NCBI RefSeq assembly: GCF_018728565.1 | Contig: NZ_JACSOI010000003.1 | Span: forward strand, 496,001-560,000 | Direction of reading: 5' to 3' | Source: Zobellia russellii | GTDB taxonomy: Bacteria; Bacteroidota; Bacteroidia; Flavobacteriales; Flavobacteriaceae | DNA: 64,000 nt | Shown here: piece by piece, positions 52,814 through 62,800 of the stretch | How positions within the stretch are numbered: the first letter of the stretch is position 1 | Layout of the letters: the number at the start of each line of letters is the position of its first letter | Made by a program: the position numbers and the translations under genes | The notes under the pieces: generated by a model | Databases searched by the model: none | Told to the model about the DNA's origin: nothing | What the model saw: only the letters and a program-made list of their open reading frames with translations

Positions 52814-53809
52814 CTATTTATTTCTTACCAACCTTCTTATGGATGCCCATTCTTTAAGCATATCCCTAGCATCTTGGGCAGGGTAGCCCAAAACGGTTTT
52901 TCCTGCTTCTACATCGTTCATGACACCGGACCCGGCCCCAACGCTTGCTCCGGAATGTATAGTAGTGTGATCTTTGATTGAAGCACTGCCCCCAATGATA
53001 ACACCATCTCCTAATGTAACAGATCCGGCAAGTCCGCTATGTCCGGCCATTATACAAAAACGGCCCATAACGCTATTATGCGCTATTTGAACTAGGTTAT
53101 CAATTTTACAACCATCTCCAATAATAGTGGTACTAAATTTTGCCCTGTCTACACATGAATTGGCACCAATTTCAACATAATTGCCAATGATTACATTTCC
53201 TATTTGAGGTATTTTCACCAGTCCACGACCATCATCACTTGGTCTATATCCAAAACCATCTGCACCAATGCTTACGTTGGTATGAAAAATACAGTGACTG
53301 CCAATAACGCAGCGTTCGCGTATTACCGTTCCTGACCAAACTGTTGTACTGTCTCCAATTAAGGTTTCATCAAATACGCATACATTAGGGTACAAAATTA
53401 CATTTGCCCCTAATTCTACATCTTTGCCTACGTAACAATTGGCTCCAATTTTACAGCCATCCCCAATTTTTGCAGTTTCATGTATAACGGCGGTAGGATG
53501 TATGTCCGTATCAAAACAGGGAGTAGAAGGTTTGAAAAGGGTTAAGATTTCGGCCATTGCCAAATCCACATTTTTTACCCTGATAAAGGCCCGGTTATCT
53601 CCGGGTTCAATGGTAGATTTTGGACATACAAGTGCTGCACAGGCATTTGAGGCAGCCCAAAATTTAGAATATTTGGTATTTCCTATAAAGGTAATTTGAT
53701 TTTTATTCGCTTTTTTTATTTCTTCAGGACCTTCTATTTGTTGACTGGTTGAGCCAATTAATTCCCCTTTTAGAATGTGGTTAATTTCACTTATTGAATA
53801 GGATGTCAT
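52814..53809 (-). CDS. lpxD: UDP-3-O-acylglucosamine N-acyltransferase (LpxD-like)
   Basis: A 331-residue protein with an N-terminal UDP-sugar binding domain and a long left-handed beta-helix of hexapeptide repeats (HPTAVIHETAKIGDGCKIGANCYV onward). The likely catalytic histidine is His244 (QIAHNSVMGR) with the usual LpxD pattern IGADGFGY before it. It would add the second acyl chain in lipid A synthesis at the cytoplasmic side of the inner membrane. Other lipid A genes such as lpxA, lpxC and fabZ are not nearby, so this may be a separate or second copy. It is followed by an AT-rich 282-base gap toward the RlmF gene. Confidence 0.85.
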   Translation of the reverse strand: MTSYSISEINHILKGELIGSTSQQIEGPEEIKKANKNQITFIGNTKYSKFWAASNACAALVCPKSTIEPGDNRAFIRVKNVDLAMAEILTLFKPSTPCFDTDIHPTAVIHETAKIGDGCKIGANCYVGKDVELGANVILYPNVCVFDETLIGDSTTVWSGTVIRERCVIGSHCIFHTNVSIGADGFGYRPSDDGRGLVKIPQIGNVIIGNYVEIGANSCVDRAKFSTTIIGDGCKIDNLVQIAHNSVMGRFCIMAGHSGLAGSVTLGDGVIIGGSASIKDHTTIHSGASVGAGSGVMNDVEAGKTVLGYPAQDARDMLKEWASIRRLVRNK

Positions 53810-53997
53810 TGGTTTAAGGTTGGTTAGTTATTAATTAAACAGAAAAGTGAAATCAATATTGCTTTAAAAGCAAGGATGTTACTGTTGGTTATGAATTCAT
53901 ACTTAGTTATTTAGCAAGTCTTTAGTGTAATGTTGATAGGACTTGGCCATTGAATTATCAATTCTAGGTGTTCTGATAATTCATAGCGAATATACAA

Positions 53998-54023
53998 TGT
54001 GATAAACATTGCTATTTGTCACA
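53998..54023. other. Weak hairpin in the gap between RlmF and LpxD genes
   Basis: TGTGATAAA and TTTGTCACA pair imperfectly around a loop. On the minus strand the tail is only weakly T-rich, so this is at most a partial terminator of the RlmF gene. Confidence 0.3.
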
Positions 54024-54091
54024 TTTTCACGGGAATATAGTCAAAAAATAGTTGGTTGATGATAAAACTATCAATTAGAAATCAATATTCG

Positions 54092-55045
54092 TTACCATCT
54101 ACTCTTTCGCCATTGGTCTTGTTCTTCAGCCGAAAGAAAGCTCCAGGCAACAATTCGGCTAGATTTATTGCCAGTTCCCATAGGGATTGTTTTAACAGTT
54201 TGTGCTTCAACTTTTTTCAATAATTTATAAATCCGCTTAAGGTTGGATTCTTTTGATACTAAAGTTGAAAAAAGAAAACAGCTCTGCGCTAATTTTCTAC
54301 TTTCCCATATCATATTTTCTATGAACCTGGCCTCGCCACCATCATAAATGAGTTCGTTTCCAGCCCCAGAAAAATTGAGTTCCGGTGTTTTTACCTTTTT
54401 CCCGGAAAGGTTTTTGATTTTTCTTCGTGTTCCTTTTAGTGCCTCTTCAATTGAAGAATGAAAGGGAGGATTGCTTATGACCACGTCAATTTGCTGTTCT
54501 GGGGAAAGAACCCCACGAAAGATATCCCTGGCGCTCTTTTGTAATCTGCATTCAACTTTTCCCCTGAGCGATGGGTTGGAACTAACAATTTGCTTTGCCG
54601 ATGCAATTGATTTTGGGTCAATGTCCGAACCAAAGAATTGCCAACCGTATTCTGTAACTCCAATAATAGGGTAGATACAACTGGCCCCAATGCCTACATC
54701 AAAACAAGAAATTTTTTCACCAGTAGGTATTGTTCCCAAATTAAATTTGGCCAACGCATCTGCAATGTGGTGAATATAGTCCGCTCTTCCGGGAATGGGA
54801 GGACATAAATTTTCATCGGGAAATTCCCAGTTTTTAATACCGTAATAATGGTTCAGCAAAGCTGTATTCAAAACTTTTACCGCACGCGGATTGGAAAAAT
54901 CTATGGATTCCACCCCAAATTTATTCGGTTTTATAAAGCTTTTTAATTCAGGGTTAGATTTTTTTAAGGCTTCTAGATCATATCGTTCCCTATTTCTGTT
55001 GCGAGGGTGTAGACGCGCTTTTTCTGCTGATTTTTCTGAGGACAT
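54092..55045 (-). CDS. rlmF: 23S rRNA m6A1618 methyltransferase (RlmF)
   Basis: A 317-residue class I methyltransferase. It shows the RlmF N-terminal pattern LHPRNRNRERYDLEALKKSNPEL, the SAM-binding DVGIGAS (116-122), FGSDIDP, and the N6-adenine motif NPPF (192-195, followed by HSS). It methylates adenine 1618 in 23S rRNA. Length is near that of the E. coli enzyme. The gene is on its own, opposite to the DUF2254 gene. Confidence is high because the combined motifs are specific. Confidence 0.9.
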   Translation of the reverse strand: MSSEKSAEKARLHPRNRNRERYDLEALKKSNPELKSFIKPNKFGVESIDFSNPRAVKVLNTALLNHYYGIKNWEFPDENLCPPIPGRADYIHHIADALAKFNLGTIPTGEKISCFDVGIGASCIYPIIGVTEYGWQFFGSDIDPKSIASAKQIVSSNPSLRGKVECRLQKSARDIFRGVLSPEQQIDVVISNPPFHSSIEEALKGTRRKIKNLSGKKVKTPELNFSGAGNELIYDGGEARFIENMIWESRKLAQSCFLFSTLVSKESNLKRIYKLLKKVEAQTVKTIPMGTGNKSSRIVAWSFLSAEEQDQWRKSRW

Positions 55046-55217
55046 GATTTACTTTAGAGTTATAAAGATTTTCAATAGTGCCTAAATTTAATAGCATATT
55101 TACGCATATTGTTGGTTGTTAAAGTGGCAAGATATAAATAACGGGCCAACTTTTTGGATTGGGTTACTTTAATAATATCCAACAAGCTAAAAAGGTTGCT
55201 AAAATCTGACTGTAAGA

Positions 55218-56516
55218 ATGAAAATAATTATAAAATTTTTACAAAGAACATATAGACATGTGTTACGGAGTATTGCCTTTTATCCAGTCCTTATTTCCGT
55301 ACTATGCGTAACTCTTGCTGTCTTGGCTTTAACGGCCGAAAATTGGGAAGTGGTAAGGTCTATTAAGGATAAGGTACCTTATTTGTTTATTCAGGATTAT
55401 GAAACGGCCCGTTCTATTTTATCGGTTTTTATTGGAGGGATAATTTCACTTACTGTATTTAGTTTTTCAATGGTTATGGTTGTGTTAAGCCAGGCATCAT
55501 CCAATTTTTCACCCAGATTACTTCCCGGACTGGTTTCTAACAGTAGACATCAATTTATTTTAGGTATGTATGTTGGTACGTTGCTTTACTGTATCATTAT
55601 CATTACTTCTTTGGGTGCTCGCGGTATAGATGCAGATACTATGGGGCTTTCTACCATGTTTGCCGCAATACTTTCGTTAACCTGCATAGGATTGTTCGTT
55701 TATTTTATACACAGTATTTCAGGAGCCATTCAAATTCAGAATATAATCGATAAAATTTTTAAAAGGTGTAATGCTTATGCAGATAATGTTTTAATGAATG
55801 CCGATACAAAAAAAATAGCCCTGCAATATGTTGATACCTCGGGCTGGAAGGTCTTAAATAGTAACAAGACCGGTTATTTCAGAGGATTTGATAGCAAACT
55901 GCTTCAAAAGTCAATTGAGAAACAAGAAAATCAGATTGAGGTTCTACCATACCTAAATAAACATCTATGGGAAGGAATGCCCATATTAAAAGTAAAGGAT
56001 ACAGTTTCTGACGAGGAAATAGAAAACTTAATGTTCTGTTTGGATATTTCATCTGACCGTCATGAGGATGATAAAGGTGTAGGAGGGATGATTAAATTAA
56101 TGGAAATCGCGGTAAAGGCTATGTCTCCAGGTATTAACGATCCGGGAACGGCTATTGATGCTATTGCCAAATTGGGAAGGTTATTGCGTAAATATCTGCA
56201 ATTTCCGCATATAACTTCACAACCCGTAGAGAACGGTAAATGCGTTTTAATATATCATAGTATAACAGCTGCGGAACTAATGCGCACTTTGGTCCAACCC
56301 ATAAGGTTATATGCAAAACAGGATAATACCGTTATGCATGAATTAATAGGTGCACTTCATTTTGTAACTAACGGCGCCAACATTTCGGATGAAAATAGAA
56401 AGGTTGTGTATATGGAGCTTGAAAATCTAAAAGAGGATATTAAATCGAACATTGGTAACGAGACCGATAAAAACCAACTTCTAGCGCTTTATGAAAATGG
56501 GATAAACCAATTTTAG
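55218..56516 (+). CDS. DUF2254 membrane protein
   Basis: A 432-residue inner-membrane protein with about four N-terminal membrane helices (FYPVLISVLCVTLAVLAL; ILSVFIGGIISLTVFSFSMV; FILGMYVGTLLYCIIIIT; MFAAILSLTCIGLFVYFIH) and a large soluble C-terminal part containing SPGINDPGTAIDAIAKLGRLL. The combination is characteristic of DUF2254, whose function is unknown to me. The gene is not clearly in an operon. Confidence 0.8.
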   Translation: MKIIIKFLQRTYRHVLRSIAFYPVLISVLCVTLAVLALTAENWEVVRSIKDKVPYLFIQDYETARSILSVFIGGIISLTVFSFSMVMVVLSQASSNFSPRLLPGLVSNSRHQFILGMYVGTLLYCIIIITSLGARGIDADTMGLSTMFAAILSLTCIGLFVYFIHSISGAIQIQNIIDKIFKRCNAYADNVLMNADTKKIALQYVDTSGWKVLNSNKTGYFRGFDSKLLQKSIEKQENQIEVLPYLNKHLWEGMPILKVKDTVSDEEIENLMFCLDISSDRHEDDKGVGGMIKLMEIAVKAMSPGINDPGTAIDAIAKLGRLLRKYLQFPHITSQPVENGKCVLIYHSITAAELMRTLVQPIRLYAKQDNTVMHELIGALHFVTNGANISDENRKVVYMELENLKEDIKSNIGNETDKNQLLALYENGINQF

Positions 56517-56532
56517 ACAAGGTTGCAGTAGA

Positions 56533-56564
56533 TTGGGCGGTGTTTTATAATTATCCTATTTTTG
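56533..56564 (+). promoter_or_regulatory. Probable promoter of the nitroreductase gene
   Basis: TTG (56533-56535), 21-base spacer, then TATTTTTG (56557-56564), an exact TAnnTTTG box. It gives a leader of about 95 bases. Confidence 0.55.
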
Positions 56565-56668
56565 CGGAAGATTGGCTAAGAAAACATAGTACACCGTTGT
56601 ATGTATGCTTCTACCCAGAATAGGGCCAATTATCATTTTCTGTCAAAACGGAAACTAAATAAAGTAAT

Positions 56669-57301
56669 TTGGATTCTATAAAATATTTGGAGTGGCGTTA
56701 TGCCGTAAAAAAGTTCGACTCGGAAAGAATACTTTCAGAAGAGAAAATCGAACGATTAAAACAAGCTTTTAACCTTACCGCAACTTCTTACGGCCTACAG
56801 CCCATATCTTTGGCCGTGATACACAATAAAGACCTTCAAAATAAACTGGTAGAGCATTCTTTTGGTCAACAGCAAGTTGGGCAAGCCTCTCATGTCTTGG
56901 TTATTTGTATTCAGAATGACATAAACGAAGATTATATTAATCGCTATTTTGAGCAGATTAGAAAGGTGAGGGGAACGAGCGATGAAATTTTAAATCCGTT
57001 CAAAAATGCTATGATGGCCGATTTTTCTAAAAAAGAGGTACATGAAATAGAGCAATGGTCTAAAAACCAAGCCTATTTGGCTTTGGGAAATCTTTTAACG
57101 GTCTGTGCCATGGAAAAAATAGACTCTTGTCCTATGGAAGGTTTCATTCCTTCCGCCTATGACGATATGCTGAATTTAAAGAAAAGCGGACTCACATCTG
57201 TTCTGGTACTTCCCGTGGGATATAGAGCAAATGATGATATGTTTTCGGAATTCAAGAAAGTACGCAAGAATATAGAAGAAAGCATCATTGAGATAAATTG
57301 A
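56669..57301 (+). CDS. Nitroreductase-family FMN oxidoreductase
   Basis: A 210-residue protein of the NfsB-like nitroreductase family (YLEWRYAVKKFDSERILSEEKIERL; LTATSYGLQPISLAVI; QAYLALGNLLTVCAMEKIDSCPMEGF; PVGYRANDDMFSEFKKVRK). The domain begins right at the start, and the only start codon upstream of it before an in-frame stop is TTG 56669, so TTG is the likely start. It probably reduces quinones, nitro or flavin compounds in the cytoplasm. A heptanucleotide repeat begins nine bases after its stop codon. Confidence 0.82.
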   Translation: MDSIKYLEWRYAVKKFDSERILSEEKIERLKQAFNLTATSYGLQPISLAVIHNKDLQNKLVEHSFGQQQVGQASHVLVICIQNDINEDYINRYFEQIRKVRGTSDEILNPFKNAMMADFSKKEVHEIEQWSKNQAYLALGNLLTVCAMEKIDSCPMEGFIPSAYDDMLNLKKSGLTSVLVLPVGYRANDDMFSEFKKVRKNIEESIIEIN

Positions 57302-57309
57302 TGTTTTTT

Positions 57310-57358
57310 CACCTAACACTTAACACCTAACACCTAACACCTAACACCTAACACCTAG
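57310..57358 (+). repeat. Seven-copy heptanucleotide tandem repeat (CACCTAA)
   Basis: Seven consecutive units: five exact CACCTAA copies (units 1, 3, 4, 5 and 6), CACTTAA as unit 2, and CACCTAG as unit 7. The array fills the gap between the nitroreductase stop and the aminotransferase start, ending seven bases before the ATG. Unit length is not a multiple of three, but since the array is non-coding, copy-number change would alter leader length and spacing, not reading frame. Homogeneous units suggest recent slippage expansion. Confidence 0.95.
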
Positions 57359-57365
57359 AACACAT

Positions 57366-58556
57366 ATGCCAGGATTTGAATTATTTGGAGACAAGGAACG
57401 CCAACAAGTAAATGACGTATTGGATTCCGGAGTGCTCATGCGTTACGGTTTTGACGGAATGCGTAATGGCCACTGGAAGGCACTTGAACTGGAGAAAGTC
57501 CTTGCTGATAAAATGCTGGTGAAACATGCCCAATTGGTGAGTAGTGGTACCGCGGCGTTAACCGTAGCCTTGGCAAGTGCTGGGGTTGGAGCTGGTGATG
57601 AGGTCATAATGCCCACATTTACTTTTGTGGCTAGTTTTGAGTCTATTTTGGCCATTGGTGCCGTTCCTATTTTAGTTGATGTAGATGATACACTGGCGTT
57701 AAATCCCAAAGCGGTAGAAAACGCCATAACGGAACGAACAAAAGTGGTTATGCCTGTACACATGTGCGGTTCTATGGCAGATTTAAAAGCCTTAAAGTCC
57801 ATTTGCGACACGCATAATTTGTTATTGCTGGAAGATGCATGTCAGGCAATAGGAGGTACTTTTGAAAACAAACCTTTAGGAAGTTACGGAGACTTAGGTT
57901 GTTTTTCTTTTGACTACGTGAAAACCGTTACTTGTGGGGAAGGTGGAGCTGTAATAACCAACAACGACGAATATAAGACCAATGCCGATCATTATTCCGA
58001 TCATGGTCATGACCATGTAGGAAAAGATAGGGGAGCGGAAACTCATCCGTTTTTAGGATATAACTATAGAATTTCGGAATTGCATGCGGCCGTAGGTTTG
58101 GCCCAAATAGAAAGGTTAGACGAGTTTCTGGCTATTCAGAAGAACAATTATTTGGTCTTAAAAGAAGCTTTACAAGACTTGGCCAATGTAGAATTTAGAA
58201 GAGTTCCAGAAGGAGGAGAGGAGAGTTATGCATTCCTAACGTTCTTTCTTCCGGATGCCCAAACAGCAAAAAAAGCCCATGTGGAACTAGGTAAAGCTGG
58301 AGTGGACGCCTGTTTTTATTGGTATGATAATAACTGGCACTACTATCGTGAATGGCAACACTTAATAGAGAAAAAATCCTTAGGCAAACTACCTTCGGAA
58401 GTGTACCGGCAATTACCAGATTATTCAAAATCCGATTTTTCAAAATCGGACCATTGGGTAGGTCGTACCGTTTCTTGCTTAATCAAATTAGGGTGGTCCC
58501 AAGACGAGGTTGGGCAACGTGCTCAAAAAATGCGAGAGGTAATTTCTAAGCTTTAA
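57366..58556 (+). CDS. DegT/DnrJ/EryC1/StrS-type PLP aminotransferase
   Basis: A 396-residue PLP enzyme of the sugar aminotransferase family (VSSGTAALTVALASAGVGAGDEVIMPTFTF; LLLLEDACQAIGGTF with Asp157; FSFDYVKTVTCGEGG with the likely PLP Lys186). Such enzymes make amino sugars for glycans or O-antigens. No other amino-sugar synthesis gene is adjacent, so the substrate is unknown. The leader consists of the heptanucleotide repeat at 57310-57358. Near the C-terminus the sequence KSDFSKSD is a small duplication coded by a 20-base perfect hairpin (58431-58450). Confidence 0.85.
   Translation: MPGFELFGDKERQQVNDVLDSGVLMRYGFDGMRNGHWKALELEKVLADKMLVKHAQLVSSGTAALTVALASAGVGAGDEVIMPTFTFVASFESILAIGAVPILVDVDDTLALNPKAVENAITERTKVVMPVHMCGSMADLKALKSICDTHNLLLLEDACQAIGGTFENKPLGSYGDLGCFSFDYVKTVTCGEGGAVITNNDEYKTNADHYSDHGHDHVGKDRGAETHPFLGYNYRISELHAAVGLAQIERLDEFLAIQKNNYLVLKEALQDLANVEFRRVPEGGEESYAFLTFFLPDAQTAKKAHVELGKAGVDACFYWYDNNWHYYREWQHLIEKKSLGKLPSEVYRQLPDYSKSDFSKSDHWVGRTVSCLIKLGWSQDEVGQRAQKMREVISKL
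58431..58450 (+). repeat. Perfect hairpin within the aminotransferase gene
   Basis: TCCGATTTT-TC-AAAATCGGA, coding for part of SKSDFSKSD. It could slow translation or be the trace of a short duplication. Confidence 0.5.
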
Positions 58557-58676
58557 TCTATTAACTGAATAGTACGGGGCATATTTCTTCAAGAGATAAA
58601 ATTTCCTTTTAAGAAGTTATAACTATATTTAGTTTTTTAAAATTATACTGAACCAAAACAAAATGTAATTACCATT

Positions 58677-59462
58677 ATGAACTCAAAAAAATATTTTTTC
58701 TTTTTGGCCGCTGCGGCCCTTTCGTTTCAAGTAACGGCACAGAAACATTCTAGTACTCCTCCGGAAGTATCACCAATGCCAATGAAGCCGGAAATGACCG
58801 AAATCTGGGAACCGGAAGTCCCTGTGGTAACTCCCGCAAAAACTTTGGGCGATGCCCCTTCCGATGCCATTATTCTGTTTGATGGAAGTAGTCTTGATCA
58901 ATGGGTTAGCCAAACAGACAATACTAAGCCCGCACCATGGAAAATTGTAGATAACGATCATTTTGAGGTAGTACCTGGATCGGGCGGTATCAGCACAAAA
59001 ATGAAATTTGGTGATTGCCAGTTGCATATTGAGTTTAGTGCACCGGATAAGGTAGAAGGAGAAAGCCAAGGACGTGGCAATAGCGGTCTATTTTTACAAA
59101 ATAGATATGAGCTACAGATTTTGGATTCGTACAATAATAGAACCTACCGTAACGGACAAGCAGGAAGTATTTACAAAGACCATGCGCCTTTGGTTAATGC
59201 AATGCGTAGCCCATTAGAATGGAATACTTACGATGTGATCTACAGAGCGCCAAGGTTTAAAAAAGATGGTACATTGGATTCAAAAGCTGAAATTACGGTG
59301 CTTCATAACGGTGTTTTAATTCAGAACCATACCGTAATAAATGGAAATACCTATTATATAGGTCTTCATAATTACCCTTCTGCTCATGGAGATGATGTTA
59401 TTTCATTGCAGGACCATGGTAACAAAACCCAGTTCAGAAACATTTGGTTAAGAAAATTATAG
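58677..59462 (+). CDS. Exported DUF1080 (3-keto-disaccharide hydrolase-like) protein
   Basis: A 261-residue protein with a signal peptide (ends near SFQVTAQ), a Pro-rich linker, and one DUF1080/concanavalin-like domain (AIILFDGSSLDQWV; GDCQLHIEFSAP; RGNSGLFLQNRYELQILDSY; EWNTYDVIYRAPRF; IGLHNYPS). The domain occurs in proteins proposed to cleave 3-keto-disaccharides; some are simple binding proteins. It is the nearest gene upstream of the second susC/susD pair (378 bases away), but a strong terminator lies between. Confidence 0.8.
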   Translation: MNSKKYFFFLAAAALSFQVTAQKHSSTPPEVSPMPMKPEMTEIWEPEVPVVTPAKTLGDAPSDAIILFDGSSLDQWVSQTDNTKPAPWKIVDNDHFEVVPGSGGISTKMKFGDCQLHIEFSAPDKVEGESQGRGNSGLFLQNRYELQILDSYNNRTYRNGQAGSIYKDHAPLVNAMRSPLEWNTYDVIYRAPRFKKDGTLDSKAEITVLHNGVLIQNHTVINGNTYYIGLHNYPSAHGDDVISLQDHGNKTQFRNIWLRKL

Positions 59463-59513
59463 AACACAAATTTTCGTCTGAACAGACGGTAATTTAGAGT
59501 CTTTTTTAAACTG

Positions 59514-59554
59514 AAAAACCTCTTGGATTCATGTGAATCCAAGAGGTTTTTTTT
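59514..59554 (+). terminator. Strong intrinsic terminator after the DUF1080 gene
   Basis: AAAAACCTCTTGGATTCA (59514-59531) pairs perfectly with TGAATCCAAGAGGTTTTT (59534-59551) around TG, with a T-run to 59554. Confidence 0.95.
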
Positions 59555-59805
59555 GAGGATTTGGGTTGGTTGGTGATAGAGTTTTGTATGGTTGTAGCAT
59601 TCATGTAATAAAGGAAGTAAAATCCTTATTCTATAAATATGAGCTCTAAAATTGAATGATTAGCAATGATTTGATGGAAATTTTATCAAACTGAAGGTTT
59701 TTTATAAGTATTTGAGATATATGTTAACCCCTTGTAACATGGGGTGTTGCGGGATTCATCCATGTTTTTGAATAATATGTCCATAAGGTTGGGAGGTAAG
59801 AAGCT

Positions 59806-59813
59806 TAGGTTTG
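59806..59813 (+). promoter_or_regulatory. Possible -7 box of the second susC
   Basis: TAGGTTTG matches TAnnTTTG, 28 bases before the start. No well-spaced -33 box is seen. Confidence 0.35.
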
Positions 59814-59840
59814 GACTAATGTTCAACTAACTTAATTAAA

Positions 59841-62800
59841 ATGAAAAAACTCAAACTTTTAATGGCATTCCTCTTTATAGGGGTGACAACTGTTTCATGG
59901 GCACAGACACAAATTTCGGGTGTCATTGTTGATGAGGCAAATGTACCTTTGCCAGGTGCCAGTGTTTTAGTAAAAGGCACCAGTAACGGTGTTGTATCTG
60001 ATTTTGATGGAAATTTCACGATTTCGGTAGCTGATGGTAATGGAATTTTAGTGGTTTCATATATTGGTTATGAAACCAAAGAAGTTGCTCTAGGAAGCGC
60101 ATCAACATATACCATAGAATTGGTAGAAGCCTCAACGGGCCTTGATGAAGTAGTGGTCATTGGTTATGGTTCCGTAAAAAAGAGCGATTTAACCGGGGCG
60201 GTGGCTTCATTGGATACGGAAACTTTAACGGAACAAAAGAAAACGGATATAGGCCAGGCCATACAAGGTAGGGTTGCCGGTGTAGATGTGCGTACGTTGA
60301 GTTCTAAACCGGGGGCGCCACTTTCCATAAAAATTAGAGGTAACACGGTAATTACCAACACCAATGCAAGTCGTGATGGTGTAAGTGATAATCTCAACGA
60401 TGACCTTTCTAAACCGTTGTACGTAGTAGACGGTATTTTCTTTGAAGATATTAACGTGTTGAATCCTGCGGATATTGAACAAATGGATATTCTTAAAGAT
60501 GCTTCGGCCACGGCAATATATGGGTCTAGAGGTGCAAATGGGGTTGTAATCATTACAACTAAAAATGGTATTGAAGGTAAAACCGTTTTTACATATGATT
60601 CTTCTTTTGGCCTTCGTACCGCTACTAATATTCCCGATTTATTTGACGGTCCAGAGTATGTACAATATGTTGACGATGTTTTAAGGGCAAGAGCTTGGAA
60701 AGGAAATGGTTCCGTAGCGGATTACAATAATGTGGTTATAGACCGCTCTACAGAATTCCAAAGTTCCAATGAGGAAGCGGATAATGTTGCCAACGGCAGG
60801 TATACGGATTGGATGAAGCTTTACCGTAAGGCAGGTATTCAAACAAGTCACACTTTGGGAATGTCCGGAGGCACTAACGGTCTGGTCTACAATGCATCTT
60901 TAGGATATTTAAGTGATGAAGGTGTAATGGGGATTGAGGGATACGAACGGTACAATATAAGTGCTTCGGTTTCAAAGAAAGTTTCGGACAAAGTTACGGT
61001 GGGTGTTAAGGCCTATTTAGCATTTGCCGAGCGTGAGGAAGGTAGTAGGGAACTGTTTAGAAGTACGCTTCGTTTGGCGCCAACCGTAAACCCTTTCGAT
61101 TCGGACGGAGAACCTATTTTGTTTCCAGATGATCAAGATCTTCGTTTCGTGCACCCAACTTATGATGCAGAAGGGGCTTGGAGGTTGAACACAAAGACTT
61201 TAGACGTAATCGCAAACGTATTTTTAAACTATAAGCCTACAAAATGGTTGAACTTCAAAACACAGTTTGCGCCTAATATAACTTCGCAACGTTTTGGCGA
61301 GTACCGTGGTCTTTTGACCAAATCATCGCGTAACGATCCTAGTAGAATACAATCTCACTACCAGTCGGATTTTAATACTGCTTATACGTGGGATAATATA
61401 TTGGATTTTGATTTTGATTTGGCTCCAGATCATAATTTAAAGACCACTTTAATTTCTTCCATTTATTACAACAATAAAGAAGGTAGCGATATACAGGTCA
61501 GAAATTTTGATACGGATGCCTATCTTTTCTATAATACCGAAGGAGGTACGGATATACGCAATTTTGGTAGTTTCTATCAAAAAGAAACCTTAGCTTCCTT
61601 TGCAGGTCGTTTAAATTACTCTATTAAAGATCGGTATTTGTTTACGTTTACCGGAAGATATGATGGTTCTTCAAAATTATCTGCTGGTAACAAGTGGAAT
61701 TTCTTCCCATCAGCTGCATTCGCTTGGAGAGCTAGCGAAGAAGCTTTTCTTCAAAATGCAGATTGGCTTAACAACCTAAAGTTACGTGTTAGTTATGGTG
61801 AGGCCGGTAATGACAGTACTGTAGATGCATACAGTTCGTTAGCGTTTCTTTCCGCTTCAAACTATCTTTTTGGAGAGAATGCCAGTGTAGGAAAGACCGT
61901 TGCTGGCTTACCTAATGAAAATTTAACTTGGGAAGTGTCAAAGGAATACAACTTAGGTTTAGACCTTTCTATTATCAACAATAGAATAGGTTTAGGTTTT
62001 GAATATTACAACAAGAAAACAGAGGGTAGTATTCTGGCCAGAACCTTATCCAACATATCCGGTTATAACAGTGCTCTTGGTAATTTTGGTTCTGTTCGTA
62101 ATAGCGGTATAGAGGTAACTTTAAATACGGTTAATTTTAGAACGGATAATTTTTCATGGAGAACTAACTTCAACTTTACAAAAAACAAAAATGAAATTGT
62201 AGAGATTGATGGTGATTTGGATGAAATTCCCTTTGGTGATCATGGAGTTTTAAAAATTGGAGCACCTGTTGATGCTATCTGGAATACTGAAGTTGCTGGC
62301 ATTTGGCAAGTAGACGAAGCTGCAGAGGCGGCTAGTTACGGAGACCTTCCCGGACAGTACAAATTTGTTGATCAGAACAATGACGGAACAATTGATCAGG
62401 ATGATAAGGTGTTGTTAGGTCAAAACTCTCCGGATTGGATTGGGGGTATGACCAATACTTTTAACTACAAGAACTTGGAATTAAATGTACAGGTGTATAC
62501 CAGACAAGGTTCTTACGGACATTCTGAGTTCTATCAGAATTTCTCAACATCGGGAGACGGTGCCGTTTTTAATAGTTTGGACTTAAACTATTGGACACCT
62601 AACAACCCAGATGGTACTTATCCCATTCCAGATTATGGAGATACAGGTTGGACGTACGAAGACCTTTCTTTTGTGAGGGTGGGTAATATAGGTTTAGGTT
62701 ATCAATTTCCGCAAACTTTGGCGGACAAGTTAAGAATGTCAAGATTAAAAATGTCCCTTGATGTACAAAACCCGTTCACATTTACGGATTACAAAGGGCC

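Larger units (their letters stand above)
59463..59840 (+). other. 378-base gap before the second susC
   Basis: Contains a 14-base palindrome CGTCTG-AA-CAGACG (59475-59488), the strong terminator at 59514-59554, an AT-rich stretch, an imperfect dyad ACCCCTTG/CATGGGGT (59727-59745) and TAGGTTTG (59806-59813), an exact -7 match 28 bases before the start. No gene is seen. Confidence 0.5.

Noticed and set aside
53998-54023. CRP-type TGTGA...TCACA site
   Set aside because: The spacer is 16 bases instead of 6, and the dyad is better explained as a weak hairpin.
57310-57358. CRISPR array
   Set aside because: Units are only seven bases with no spacers and no cas genes nearby; it is a simple tandem repeat.
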